Source: Phocaeicola coprophilus DSM 18228 = JCM 13818
GTDB taxonomy: Bacteria; Bacteroidota; Bacteroidia; Bacteroidales; Bacteroidaceae
Assembly: GCF_000157915.1 (NCBI RefSeq)
Contig: NZ_EQ973650.1
Location: forward strand, 209,527-273,526
Reading direction: 5' to 3'
Length of the DNA stretch: 64,000 bases
Within the stretch, counting starts at the first letter, position 1. The number at the start of each line of letters is the position of its first letter. A program made the position numbers and the translations under genes. The notes below the pieces were generated by a model. It was not told where the DNA came from. It searched no databases and saw nothing but the letters and a program-made list of their open reading frames with translations. This document shows positions 42,871-51,902 of the stretch, one piece after another.

Positions 42871-42956
42871 CAGAAGCCGCCGGGCTTTTAAAAAAATCCT
42901 TCGACGTTTTAGTTTAAACGCCGAAGGATTTTCATGTAAACGCCGAAACGTTTTTC
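42871..42956 (-). repeat. Repeat family 2, copy C
   Basis: Read on the minus strand: units on AAAACGTTTCGGCGTTT and AAAATCCTTCGGCGTTT, then AAAACGTCGAAGGATTT, TTTTAAAAGCC and GGCTT forming the end hairpin. It begins 16 bases after the stop codon of the GH20 gene, so it may also end that transcript. Confidence 0.85.
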
Positions 42957-42972
42957 GGCTATGTATATCCGG

Positions 42973-45291
42973 TTAATTTACACCGATTTCATCTACAAAG
43001 AGGAAAGCCTTTTTGCCGGCTCCGGAATGCCATGCCGGAAGGGTAGGCGTGCATTTACCGACGATGCGCACGTAGCGGGCTTTGGTCTTGTCGAAAGCAA
43101 GCGTGTTGTGGCAGGGAACATTATTCTTGCTGCCTTTTTCCAGCACAGGGATCTGTCTGGATGCTACTTTACTGAAAGATTTGCCGTCGTTGGAAACATA
43201 AACTTCCATACCGGTCAGTCCGAAGATGTAGTCGCCCGGCACAAGGTACGTGTCGATGAAAGCTTCGGAAATCTCCTGTTCACTCTGCAGATCGATGGTT
43301 GCATCCACGTTGTTGGAATAGAATCCCATGTAGCGGCCGGAGCGGTAGTTTCCGTCTCCCTTCAAACCGTCGTTCAACAGCGTAGCTCCCTTGAAAGTAT
43401 AGCCTTTGTCGGCTTCCGAAGCCAGTGTGATGGGGCGCATCGTGGCGAGGCTGTAGTTCAGGGTTTCTTCGGTGGTTTCGCTTTCACGTCCGTTCCGGAT
43501 TGCCTTTGCCTTGATGGTCTGGCTTCCCTGTACGGGGAAAGGTTCCGTATAGGCTGCCGATGAGGCTGTCGGTTCGCTGCCGTCGGTGCTGTAGAACACC
43601 GGAGCATTGTCGAAGGTACTCAGTGTCACGAGGGCCTGTCCGTTTTCACCGGCATTGATATCGATGGTCACATTGTCGATATCCTGTTTATAGTGGTAGC
43701 CATACAGTACGTAGAGATCCAGCTGATGACGCAGGCGTCCCAGGAAATTATCGAGGTTCTTCTGTTTCGGATTGCTCCATTGCAGTTCGCTCAGGGAGGC
43801 AATGCGCGGCATCATCTGCCATTCCATTTTCACGCTGTCCTTCGTCCATTCAGTCCAGATACAGCCTTGTACTCCGATGATGCGTGCCTTTTCTTCGGGA
43901 GTCAGCTCGTCGGCAACCGGTTCGAAATTATACACGCGTGCCACACTGCTTACCCCTTTCAGGCGGTTGTATCCCGGGTTGCTGAAATAAAGGTGAGTGA
44001 TGGGGCAGACGATGGTGTTATGTCCCAGCCGGGCTGACTTGATGCGGACGTTAGGACTTGTCCATGCCATGACGGTTGTGCTCTTGGCAGGATTTCCTTC
44101 CAGAATCTCGTCCCAGGCAAGCATTTTCCGTCCGCGTGCGACGATGCTCTTTTCCACTTCGCCCATGAACCAGGCTTGCAGCTGGTTTTCCTTGGAGTGC
44201 TCCGGTGTATCCTTCAGTCCCAGCTTGCGGATCTGCGCCTGGCATTTGGGACAGGCTTCCCAGCGTTCTTTCGGACATTCGTCTCCTCCGATGTGAATAT
44301 AGGGCGAAGGGAAGATATCCATGATTTCATTGAGCACATCCTTGGCGAACTGCAAGGACTTTTCATTCCCGCCGCACAGAACGTCGGTGAAGACTCCGAA
44401 CTGAGTTGCCACTTCATACGGACCTCCGGTACAGCCCAGCTCCGGATACGAAGCGAGGGTAGCCAGCATGTGTCCCGGCATATCTATTTCGGGGATGACG
44501 GTGATATAGCGTTCGGCTGCATATCTGACGATTTCTTTGGCTTCTTCCTGGGTGTAATATCCGCTGACAGGAGTATTGTCGAACTGATCTGAACCCGGAG
44601 CCACAATGGTTTCCTTGCGGTGAGAGCCGATTTCGGTCAGTTTGGGATATTTCTTGATTTCGATTCTCCAGCCCTGGTCTTCGGTCAGATGCCAGTGGAA
44701 ATAATTGATGTTGTGCAGGGCCAGCATGTCGATGACTTCCTTCAGGTAGTCGACAGAGAAGAAGTGTCTGCCCACATCCACCAGGAATCCGCGGTAGCTG
44801 AACTCCGGCCAGTCGTTGATGGTGCCGGCTGGCAGTGAAGCCAACGTTTGACCATTGGTGATGGGAAGTGCTTTGTGAAGGGTCTGAATGCCGTAGAAAA
44901 CGGCAGCTTCCGAACCGCCTTTGATGATCACGCGGTCGGCGTTGATATCCATTTCATAGCCTTCCTTATTTGTAAGGGTTGTGTCGGTTTCCAGCATGAT
45001 GCAGTTGCTTGCGGCCGTTTCTGAAGAAACTTTCACCTGTGTACCTGCCACCTCTTTAATATAGGAAGCCAGGAATTCAGCGTTGCGCTTCATCTTTTCA
45101 TTACCTTCCGGATAACAGATGGTGGTAGAAGTACGGATCACAAAAGGATTTGCCGTGGCCTGTTCCGTAATTTCCTGCGGCAGGGGAATCACATGCAGGT
45201 TGCCGAGAGTTGTTTCCTGCTGCGAACATGCCGAAAAAGCAAGAAAGAGCAGGGCTGCTGCTGTGCAGCTTTTAAAAAAAGATGTTTTCAT
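42973..45291 (-). CDS. Beta-N-acetylhexosaminidase lipoprotein, GH20
   Basis: A 772-residue enzyme (lipobox LAFSAC, Cys near residue 22) releasing terminal N-acetylglucosamine or N-acetylgalactosamine from glycans. A GH20b-type N-terminal domain (about 30-155) precedes the catalytic barrel: FHWHLTEDQGWRIEIKKYP and HIGGDECPKERW around residue 331-342, with the catalytic Asp-Glu pair. A chitobiase/F5-8-type C-terminal part (about 540-772) carries YSTDGSEPTASSAAY (Fn3-like) and a discoidin-like domain. It is divergent from the second GH20 gene with 118 bases between them. Confidence 0.96.
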   Translation of the reverse strand: MKTSFFKSCTAAALLFLAFSACSQQETTLGNLHVIPLPQEITEQATANPFVIRTSTTICYPEGNEKMKRNAEFLASYIKEVAGTQVKVSSETAASNCIMLETDTTLTNKEGYEMDINADRVIIKGGSEAAVFYGIQTLHKALPITNGQTLASLPAGTINDWPEFSYRGFLVDVGRHFFSVDYLKEVIDMLALHNINYFHWHLTEDQGWRIEIKKYPKLTEIGSHRKETIVAPGSDQFDNTPVSGYYTQEEAKEIVRYAAERYITVIPEIDMPGHMLATLASYPELGCTGGPYEVATQFGVFTDVLCGGNEKSLQFAKDVLNEIMDIFPSPYIHIGGDECPKERWEACPKCQAQIRKLGLKDTPEHSKENQLQAWFMGEVEKSIVARGRKMLAWDEILEGNPAKSTTVMAWTSPNVRIKSARLGHNTIVCPITHLYFSNPGYNRLKGVSSVARVYNFEPVADELTPEEKARIIGVQGCIWTEWTKDSVKMEWQMMPRIASLSELQWSNPKQKNLDNFLGRLRHQLDLYVLYGYHYKQDIDNVTIDINAGENGQALVTLSTFDNAPVFYSTDGSEPTASSAAYTEPFPVQGSQTIKAKAIRNGRESETTEETLNYSLATMRPITLASEADKGYTFKGATLLNDGLKGDGNYRSGRYMGFYSNNVDATIDLQSEQEISEAFIDTYLVPGDYIFGLTGMEVYVSNDGKSFSKVASRQIPVLEKGSKNNVPCHNTLAFDKTKARYVRIVGKCTPTLPAWHSGAGKKAFLFVDEIGVN

Positions 45292-45321
45292 GAATCAAAC
45301 GTTGTTTTAGGGATGACCTTG

Positions 45322-45380
45322 CAAAAATAGGCTTTTTTGACGAGACTCCTTTTCTTATATTTAAAAAAAACGTATTTTTG
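45322..45380. promoter_or_regulatory. Divergent promoter boxes of the two GH20 genes
   Basis: 45322-45329 reads TATTTTTG on the minus strand and 45373-45380 reads TATTTTTG on the plus strand, in mirror arrangement across a 43-base A/T-rich spacer. Confidence 0.65.
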
Positions 45381-45409
45381 CAACATTATTGACTTTAAAA
45401 CTTTGAAAC

Positions 45410-47377
45410 ATGAATCATTTAAACTTTTTGAAAAAAGCAATCCTGGGACTGTGTCTGCTGTGTTTGACTTGTGTGGGCGTAGCCGCTCAGAATGCAAAAC
45501 CTTTTGTTATTCCTGAACTGAAAGAATGGCAGGGCAAGGACGGAGCGTTCGTCCCTTCGGAAAAGACCTGCATCGTTTATGGCAACGCTGCGTTGCAAAG
45601 TATTGCGGAAGCCTTTGCTGCTGACTGGAAAGAAATGTTCGGAAACGCACTTCAGGTCAAGGCCGGAAAACCGCAGGCCGGTGATTTCTATCTGACACTG
45701 AAGAAAGATAAGAAACTGGGAAAAGAAGGATATGCTATTGCCGTTGCGAAGTATGTAACTGTTTCAGCTCCTGAAACAACCGGTGTTTACTGGGCTACAC
45801 GTACCCTGCTTCAGATCGGAGAACAGTCCGACAATCATGCTTTACCCCATGGAACCGTGCGCGACTGGCCGGATTATTCTGTTCGCGGATTTATGATGGA
45901 CTGCGGACGCAAGTTCATTCCGATGGCTTACATGCGCGATCTGGTGAAGATGATGTCCTATTACAAGATGAATGTACTGCAGGTACATTTGAACGATAAC
46001 GGCTTCAAGCAGTTCTTCGGTCACGACTGGAGCAAGACGTATGCTGCTTTCCGTCTGGAATGTGAAACCTTCCCCGGTCTGACTGCCCGCGATGGTTATT
46101 ACACCAAACGTGAGTTCGTGGATTTCCAGCTGGATGCTGCTGCACGTTGCGTAGAAATCATTCCGGAAATTGATGCTCCGGCTCATACACTGGCTTTCAG
46201 CCATTACAAACCGGAACTCGGAAGCAAGGAATATGGTATGGATCATCTTGATCTGTTCAATCCGGAGACTTATACTTTCATGGATGCCTTGTTTAAAGAA
46301 TACCTGGAAGGGGAAGAACCTGTGTTCCGCGGCCCGCGTGTACACATCGGTACCGATGAATATTCCAATAAGAAAAAAGATGTCGTAGAAAAATTCCGTG
46401 CATTTACTGACCGTTATATCCGTTATGTGGAAAGCTTCGGCAAGCAGGCTTGCGTATGGGGAGCCCTGACACATGCCAACGGTGAAACTCCGGTGAAATC
46501 GGAAAATGTCATCATGAGCGCATGGTATAACGGATATGCCGAACCGAAGGAAATGGTGAAACAGGGATATAAGCTGATCAGCATCCCTGACGGACTGATT
46601 TACATTGTGCCTGCTGCAGGATATTATTATGACTATCTGAATACCAAATATCTGTACGAAAACTGGACTCCGGCTCATGTCGGTAAAGCTGTATTCGAAG
46701 AAAAGGATCCGGCTATTCTGGGTGGTATGTTTGCTGTCTGGAACGATCATGTAGGAAACGGTATCTCAGTAAAAGACATTCATCATCGTCTTTTCCCGGC
46801 TTTGCAGACACTGGCTGTCAAGACATGGGATGCGAAAGTGACAGTTCCTTATGCTGAATTCGATGCGAACCGCCAGCTCCTCAGCGAAGCTCCGGGTGTA
46901 AATCAGATGGGAAAGATCGGCAAGAAACCGGGACTGGTTTATCAGAAAGATGAAGTACGTGCGGGAGAAACTCTGCCTTACCCTGAAGTTGGTTACGGAT
47001 ATACCGTATCGTTTGATCTGGAAGCTGCGGCTGAATCTTGCGGAACAGAACTCTTCCGTTCTCCGAACGCTGTGTTCTATCTGGCAGATCCTGTCAGCGG
47101 TCTGTTCGGCTTTGCCCGTGACGGTTATCTGAACACATTCAACTACCGTCCGTATCCGGGTGAGAAAGTTCATGTAAAAGTACAGGGGGACAATGTTTCC
47201 ACTTCCTTGTTCATCAACGATCAGCTGATTGAAAAGATGGATATCCAGAAACGTTATTTCAATGGTGGAAAAGACTCCATGAATTATGTACGTACACTTG
47301 TTTTCCCGCTTGAGAAGGCCGGATCATTCAAGGGACGTGTGACGAACCTGAAGGTTTATAATGAAATAACCAAGTAA
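45410..47377 (+). CDS. GH20-family glycoside hydrolase with C-terminal lectin-like domain
   Basis: A 655-residue secreted enzyme (signal peptide, cleavage near GVAAQ at about residue 26). An N-terminal GH20b-like domain is followed by the barrel, where VHIGTDEYSNKKKDV near 311-325 keeps the catalytic Asp-Glu pair but has Thr where the family normally has Gly (HxGGDE). The last 150 residues look like a LamG/concanavalin-type beta-sandwich. It might act on a different linkage from the divergent GH20 enzyme. The sulfatase gene follows after 45 bases. Confidence 0.9.
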   Translation: MNHLNFLKKAILGLCLLCLTCVGVAAQNAKPFVIPELKEWQGKDGAFVPSEKTCIVYGNAALQSIAEAFAADWKEMFGNALQVKAGKPQAGDFYLTLKKDKKLGKEGYAIAVAKYVTVSAPETTGVYWATRTLLQIGEQSDNHALPHGTVRDWPDYSVRGFMMDCGRKFIPMAYMRDLVKMMSYYKMNVLQVHLNDNGFKQFFGHDWSKTYAAFRLECETFPGLTARDGYYTKREFVDFQLDAAARCVEIIPEIDAPAHTLAFSHYKPELGSKEYGMDHLDLFNPETYTFMDALFKEYLEGEEPVFRGPRVHIGTDEYSNKKKDVVEKFRAFTDRYIRYVESFGKQACVWGALTHANGETPVKSENVIMSAWYNGYAEPKEMVKQGYKLISIPDGLIYIVPAAGYYYDYLNTKYLYENWTPAHVGKAVFEEKDPAILGGMFAVWNDHVGNGISVKDIHHRLFPALQTLAVKTWDAKVTVPYAEFDANRQLLSEAPGVNQMGKIGKKPGLVYQKDEVRAGETLPYPEVGYGYTVSFDLEAAAESCGTELFRSPNAVFYLADPVSGLFGFARDGYLNTFNYRPYPGEKVHVKVQGDNVSTSLFINDQLIEKMDIQKRYFNGGKDSMNYVRTLVFPLEKAGSFKGRVTNLKVYNEITK

Positions 47378-47422
47378 CCCTGTCGTATACCTGTTAGTTT
47401 TAGCAAGAAAAAAGTTTTATTT

Positions 47423-49009
47423 ATGAGACCATTAACTTGTCACCCTTTCATTGGTTCGGTAGCGGGCGTTGCAGCCCTGCTGCCCGTACTGTCCGGCTGT
47501 GCCTCTCAGCAGAAAGAAGCCGCGAAACAATACAACATTGTTTACATCATGACTGATGACCATACGGCTCAGATGATGAGTTGTTACGACACACGGTATG
47601 TTGAGACTCCGAATCTGGACCGGATCGCTAATGATGGCGTGCGTTTCGTCAACAGTTTTGTTGCCAATTCCCTGAGCGGACCGAGCCGTGCCTGTATGCT
47701 GACCGGCAAACACAGCCATGCCAACGGATTTACAGACAATACAACCTGTGTATTCGACGGATCCCAGCAGACCATGCCGAAGCTGCTTCAGAAAGCAGGA
47801 TATCAGACGGCAATTATCGGAAAGTGGCATCTGGAAAGCTTGCCTACGGGATTCGATTATTGGGAAATTCTTCCGGGACAGGGCGATTACTACAATCCGA
47901 GATTCATCACCATGGAAAATGATACCATTGAGAAAAAAGGTTATCTGACCAACCTGATCACGGATATGAGTATTGACTGGATGGAGAATCAGCGGGATAA
48001 GGAAAAGCCTTTCTGCCTGTTCATTCATCACAAGGCAATCCATCGCAACTGGCTTCCTGAGCTGAAATACCTGTCTTTGTATGAAGACAAGACGTTCCCC
48101 ATGCCGGAAAACTTCTATGATGACTACGAAGGACGTCCTGCTGCTGCCGCACAGGAGATGAGCGTCTGGAAAGACATGGATATCATTTATGATACCAAGA
48201 TGTACCGCAAGGACAAGGAAACTCCGCTGAAGAGCACGTACGAAAGCTTCATCGGACGCCTGGATCCGGAAGAACGCAAGCAGTATGATGCTTTCTATGA
48301 ACCTATCATCGAAGAGTTCTATAAAAAGAATCCGCAGGGAAAGGAACTGGCCGAATGGAAGTTCCAGCGTTATATGCGCGATTATGCGAAGGTTGTAAAG
48401 ACTCTGGATGACAATGTAGGTCGTGTACTTGACTATCTGGAGGAAAAAGGTCTGATGGACAATACGCTGGTTGTTTATACTTCTGATCAGGGATTCTATA
48501 TGGGCGAACACGGATGGTTCGACAAACGGTTCATGTATGAAGAATCCATGCGTACACCGTTGATCATGCATCTGCCGAAAGATTTCCAGACTCGGGGAGA
48601 TATTCCTCAGCTGGTACAGAACATCGACTATGCTCCGACTTTCCTGGATCTGGCTGGTGCTCCGATTCCGGAAGATATTCAGGGAGTATCTCTGTTGCCG
48701 CTGCTGAAAGGCGAGAAACCGGCAGACTGGCGCAAGTCGCTGTACTATCATTTCTATGAATATCCGGCAGAACACATGGTGAAACGCCATTATGGAGTGC
48801 GTACAGACCGTTACAAACTGATTCATTTCTACAATGACATTGATGAATGGGAGTTGTATGATCTGAAGGAAGATCCGACTGAAATGCATAATCTTTTCGG
48901 CAAACCGGGATATGAAAAGATTACGGAAGAGCTGAAACAGGAACTGGTGAAGTTGCAGAAGCAGTATCAGGATCCGATTGAAGAGAAGCTGAAAGAACAG
49001 AAGAAGTAA
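47423..49009 (+). CDS. Serine-type sulfatase lipoprotein, likely N-acetylglucosamine-6-sulfatase-like
   Basis: A 528-residue arylsulfatase-family enzyme with lipobox LSGC (Cys26). The formylglycine motif is Ser85-Gly-Pro-Ser-Arg89 in SLSGPSRACMLTG, the S-x-P-S-R form needing an anaerobic radical-SAM maturase, which is not in this window. Metal ligands are in IMTDDHT (Asp45, Asp46) and later VVYTSDQGFYMGEHGWFDK. The sequence resembles S1_11 GlcNAc-6-sulfatases acting on mucin or heparan sulfate; the exact subfamily is inferred. It follows the second GH20 gene and probably shares its transcript, so the products would strip sulfate and hexosamine from the same glycans. Confidence 0.93.
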   Translation: MRPLTCHPFIGSVAGVAALLPVLSGCASQQKEAAKQYNIVYIMTDDHTAQMMSCYDTRYVETPNLDRIANDGVRFVNSFVANSLSGPSRACMLTGKHSHANGFTDNTTCVFDGSQQTMPKLLQKAGYQTAIIGKWHLESLPTGFDYWEILPGQGDYYNPRFITMENDTIEKKGYLTNLITDMSIDWMENQRDKEKPFCLFIHHKAIHRNWLPELKYLSLYEDKTFPMPENFYDDYEGRPAAAAQEMSVWKDMDIIYDTKMYRKDKETPLKSTYESFIGRLDPEERKQYDAFYEPIIEEFYKKNPQGKELAEWKFQRYMRDYAKVVKTLDDNVGRVLDYLEEKGLMDNTLVVYTSDQGFYMGEHGWFDKRFMYEESMRTPLIMHLPKDFQTRGDIPQLVQNIDYAPTFLDLAGAPIPEDIQGVSLLPLLKGEKPADWRKSLYYHFYEYPAEHMVKRHYGVRTDRYKLIHFYNDIDEWELYDLKEDPTEMHNLFGKPGYEKITEELKQELVKLQKQYQDPIEEKLKEQKK

Positions 49010-49053
49010 AATGTTTCCGTCCCTTTCGCGGGACGGAATGCCTTAAAACAGAC

Positions 49054-49095
49054 AGAAGGTGTCAGGATTTGCGTTCTGACACCTTCTTGTTTTTA
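49054..49095 (+). terminator. Rho-independent terminator after the sulfatase gene
   Basis: AGAAGGTGTCAG (49054-49065) pairs with CTGACACCTTCT (49076-49087), followed by TGTTTTTA. A smaller hairpin GTCCC/GGGAC precedes it at about 49018-49034. Confidence 0.9.
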
Positions 49096-49128
49096 TGGGG
49101 ATTCTTGTTTGTCTGGCAGCAGATTTGA

Positions 49129-50789
49129 TCATGCCTGAGGACGAGCTTCCAGATAGGCTGCCACAGCTTCGGCACACCGTTCACCGTCGATTCCGGCAGA
49201 AACAATTCCTCCGGCATAACCGGCTCCTTCTCCACAGGGGAAGAGTCCTTCTACGGTAATGTGTTGCAGTGTGTTTCCGTCACGTGTCACGCGCACCGGA
49301 GCAGAAGTACGTGTCTCGACGGCAATCATGACAGCTTCGTTGGTGAGGAAGCCCCTTGAACTTTTACCGAACAGCTGGAATCCTTTGCTGAGGCGTCCGC
49401 TGATGAAAGGAGGCAGCCAGAAGTGCAGAGGAGAAGATACCAGTCCGGGACTGTAGGAACTCTTGGGCAGGTCATAACTCAGCTTCTGCCGGGTAAAGTC
49501 TGCCATACGCTGTGCGGGGGCTGTCTGCCGCATGTTTCCCTGTTGCCAGCAAAGCATTTCCAGCTTTTCCTGAAAGTGCATTACAGCCAGCGGATGGATA
49601 TCATTGCCGCTGCTTGCCTTGCTTTCCCGGATCAGCCGTTCGGTTTCTGCTTCTGCTGAACCGGCGATCAGCTCAAGAGCCTGCGGCTGGAGAGCAGGAT
49701 CGGTGAGATCTTCCGGACGGATTTCCACCACCATGCCCGAGTTGCTCCATTGCGTTCCGCGGTTGCTCGGGCTCATTCCGTTGACAACCAGCTGATGCGG
49801 TCCGCTGGCTCGGGAACGACGAAACCTCCGGGACACATACAGAAACTGTAAACGCCGCGTCCTTCCACCTGCTGGACGAAGCTGTATTCGGCAGCAGGCA
49901 GGTATTTTCCACGTCCGTTTTTATTGTGATATTGGATTTGGTCAATCAGCATGGAAGGATGTTCCAGGCGGACTCCGACGGCAAGTCCTTTGGCTTCAAC
50001 AGGAACCCCGTTCGCATAAAGCCACCGGTAAACATCGCGTGCAGAGTGTCCCGTGGCCAGGATTACAGGTCCCCGGAATGTCTTTCCGGTATTTGTCTCG
50101 ATTCCTGCCACTTTGTTGTTTTCGATGAGCAGGGCATCCATCCGTGTCTGGAAGTGGACTTCTCCGCCACATTCCAAAATCGTGTTCCGCATGTTTTCAA
50201 TGACCCGCGGGAGTTTGTCCGTTCCGATGTGCGGATGTGCGTCGATCAGGATGGAAGTGCTGGCCCCGTGCTGGCAGAATACATTCAGAATCTTGTCTAC
50301 ACTTCCTCTTTTCTTGCTGCGGGTGTAGAGTTTTCCGTCGGAGTAAGCTCCGGCGCCCCCTTCACCAAAACTGTAATTGGATTCCGTATCAACTTTGTGT
50401 TCCCGGCTGATGCGTGCCAGGTCGGCCTTGCGGTCGCGTACGTTCTTTCCGCGTTCCACAACGACAGGGCGCAGTCCGAGTTCGATCAGACGCAGGGCTG
50501 CAAACAGTCCTCCCGGTCCGGCACCTACTACGATGACTTGCGGTTTTCCTTCCACATTGGGATATTCGGTATGCACAAATTCGTCATCTTCCGGCATTTC
50601 GTTGATGAATACCAGTACTTTCAGATTGACGTAAATGGTCCGCTGGCGTGCATCGATGCTTCGCTTCAGGATGCGTACGGCCTGAATGGTACGGATGTCT
50701 ATTCCCTTTTCACGGCTGACATATTGTTTGATACTTTGTTCGCTGGCTGCCTGTTCGGGCAGAATTCTTAATTGGTATTCGTTAATCAT
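49129..50789 (-). pseudogene. FAD-dependent dehydrogenase (COG2509-like), frameshifted
   Basis: The two parts together read as one FAD-dependent dehydrogenase of about 550 codons. The 5' part (50789 down to about 49812) has the N-terminal helical domain, the dinucleotide-binding motif VVGAGPGGLFAALR, a second cofactor segment GEGGAGAYSDGKLY and ends in SFCMCPGGFVVP. The frame then shifts between 49815 and 49805 and the rest continues as ASGPHQLVVNGMSPSNRG and on to FPCGEGAGYAGGIVSAGIDGE, the C-terminal FAD motif. One base appears to be missing in GTTCCCGAGCCAGCGG. The start is the ATG at 50789 (MINEYQLRIL). It may be a real inactivating mutation or a sequence error. Confidence 0.85.
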
Positions 50790-50917
50790 ATCAATGAACT
50801 TCTTTGATGGTTTGGTTCTGCAGGTAAAGATACGGAGAAGTCGTGAATTATCCTCATCCGGCGGGCAAATAAAAATCAGAAGCCCGCCATGCAGAGTGGG
50901 GCGGGCTGAAAGATATC

Positions 50918-51898
50918 TTATTCTGCCGGAAGATTGTCGAGCCAACCGGTCTGCGTGAACCGGCATCCCCCTACCAGACCGATACCGTTTGTGACGTTGG
51001 TATAGGTGGCACGAATCGGTGCCAGTTCGGTTTTGCCCAGTTCGTTGTTGTGCTGGTCATTCATGGATTTCAGATACTTGTAGAATTCTTCCGACAAACT
51101 GTAAAGACTGATCCGATACTGGTATTTATAGATGGTATAAACTTCTCCTTCCGGTGTGTCATAGGTATCTTCAGAATCGGGCAGATAATTAGCCCTTAGC
51201 CGGAGGGTATAACTTTTTCCGCGGATTTGGCTGTCGTCCCAGAAATAAAGGTCCTGATAATAATTTTCTTCTCTCATCAGAATGTCATCCAGACCGGAGT
51301 TCGTATTCAGCAGCGGCTCTTTGTCCAGATCAAAGTTGACAGCATAAATCCATTCTTTATAATCTCCGTTAAGGTAGTTCGTCTGTCTGCATTCCACTCT
51401 TACTGCATAGTAATTGTCTGTGTCCTGCCGGTCTGTGAAATGAATCCGGAACAGAAGCTTGCCGGGATCCGATGGTTCCCGTTCCATCCGGATGGAGTCG
51501 GCGAGGAACGGAGCTGGAACGACGGTTGACGATGTGACAGCTTTCATCTCATCTGCCGCTGCCGTGATTCTGACAAGATCCTTGTCGTTCAGTCTGCCCG
51601 GCCGGTAGAAACTCTGTGCCGGGATTCCGGGTAGTGAGTCGTCCGTCCACTGAAGAGGCTGCTCCTCTCCGTTCAGAAAGAAATGTACTTCAGCTCTTTC
51701 TGCTGAGAATTCCGGAATATTTTTGCTTCCGACCGGGAGGCTGCGCGAGAGCCGGACAACTGTATTTTCTCCGTTTCCCGGATAACAGTACAATACCAGT
51801 TTGGAAGGTTCGTTTACGTTGTCCAGCGGGATATAATAAGTACAGGAGGAAATCAGGCTCAGGATAGCCGCTCCCGACAGGTATTTATTCAATCTCAT
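50918..51898 (-). CDS. DUF4249 outer-membrane-linked lipoprotein
   Basis: A 326-residue lipoprotein (signal ending LISSC, Cys near residue 18). A predominantly beta protein with the DUF4249 pattern: VRLSRSLPVG early, AEVHFFLNGEEQ, and a C-terminal GIGLVGGCRFTQTGWLDNLP. DUF4249 proteins regularly accompany TonB receptors with FecR-type regulation, as here, where the receptor gene ends 4 bases upstream. Role probably in ligand capture or as a receptor partner, not established. The start at 51898 is chosen because of the signal peptide. Confidence 0.9.
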   Translation of the reverse strand: MRLNKYLSGAAILSLISSCTYYIPLDNVNEPSKLVLYCYPGNGENTVVRLSRSLPVGSKNIPEFSAERAEVHFFLNGEEQPLQWTDDSLPGIPAQSFYRPGRLNDKDLVRITAAADEMKAVTSSTVVPAPFLADSIRMEREPSDPGKLLFRIHFTDRQDTDNYYAVRVECRQTNYLNGDYKEWIYAVNFDLDKEPLLNTNSGLDDILMREENYYQDLYFWDDSQIRGKSYTLRLRANYLPDSEDTYDTPEGEVYTIYKYQYRISLYSLSEEFYKYLKSMNDQHNNELGKTELAPIRATYTNVTNGIGLVGGCRFTQTGWLDNLPAE

Positions 51899-51902
51899 GT
51901 GT

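Noticed and set aside
47432-48889. 485-codon open frame antisense to the sulfatase gene
   Set aside because: The plus-strand frame has all sulfatase motifs; the antisense frame has no recognisable domain or start signal.
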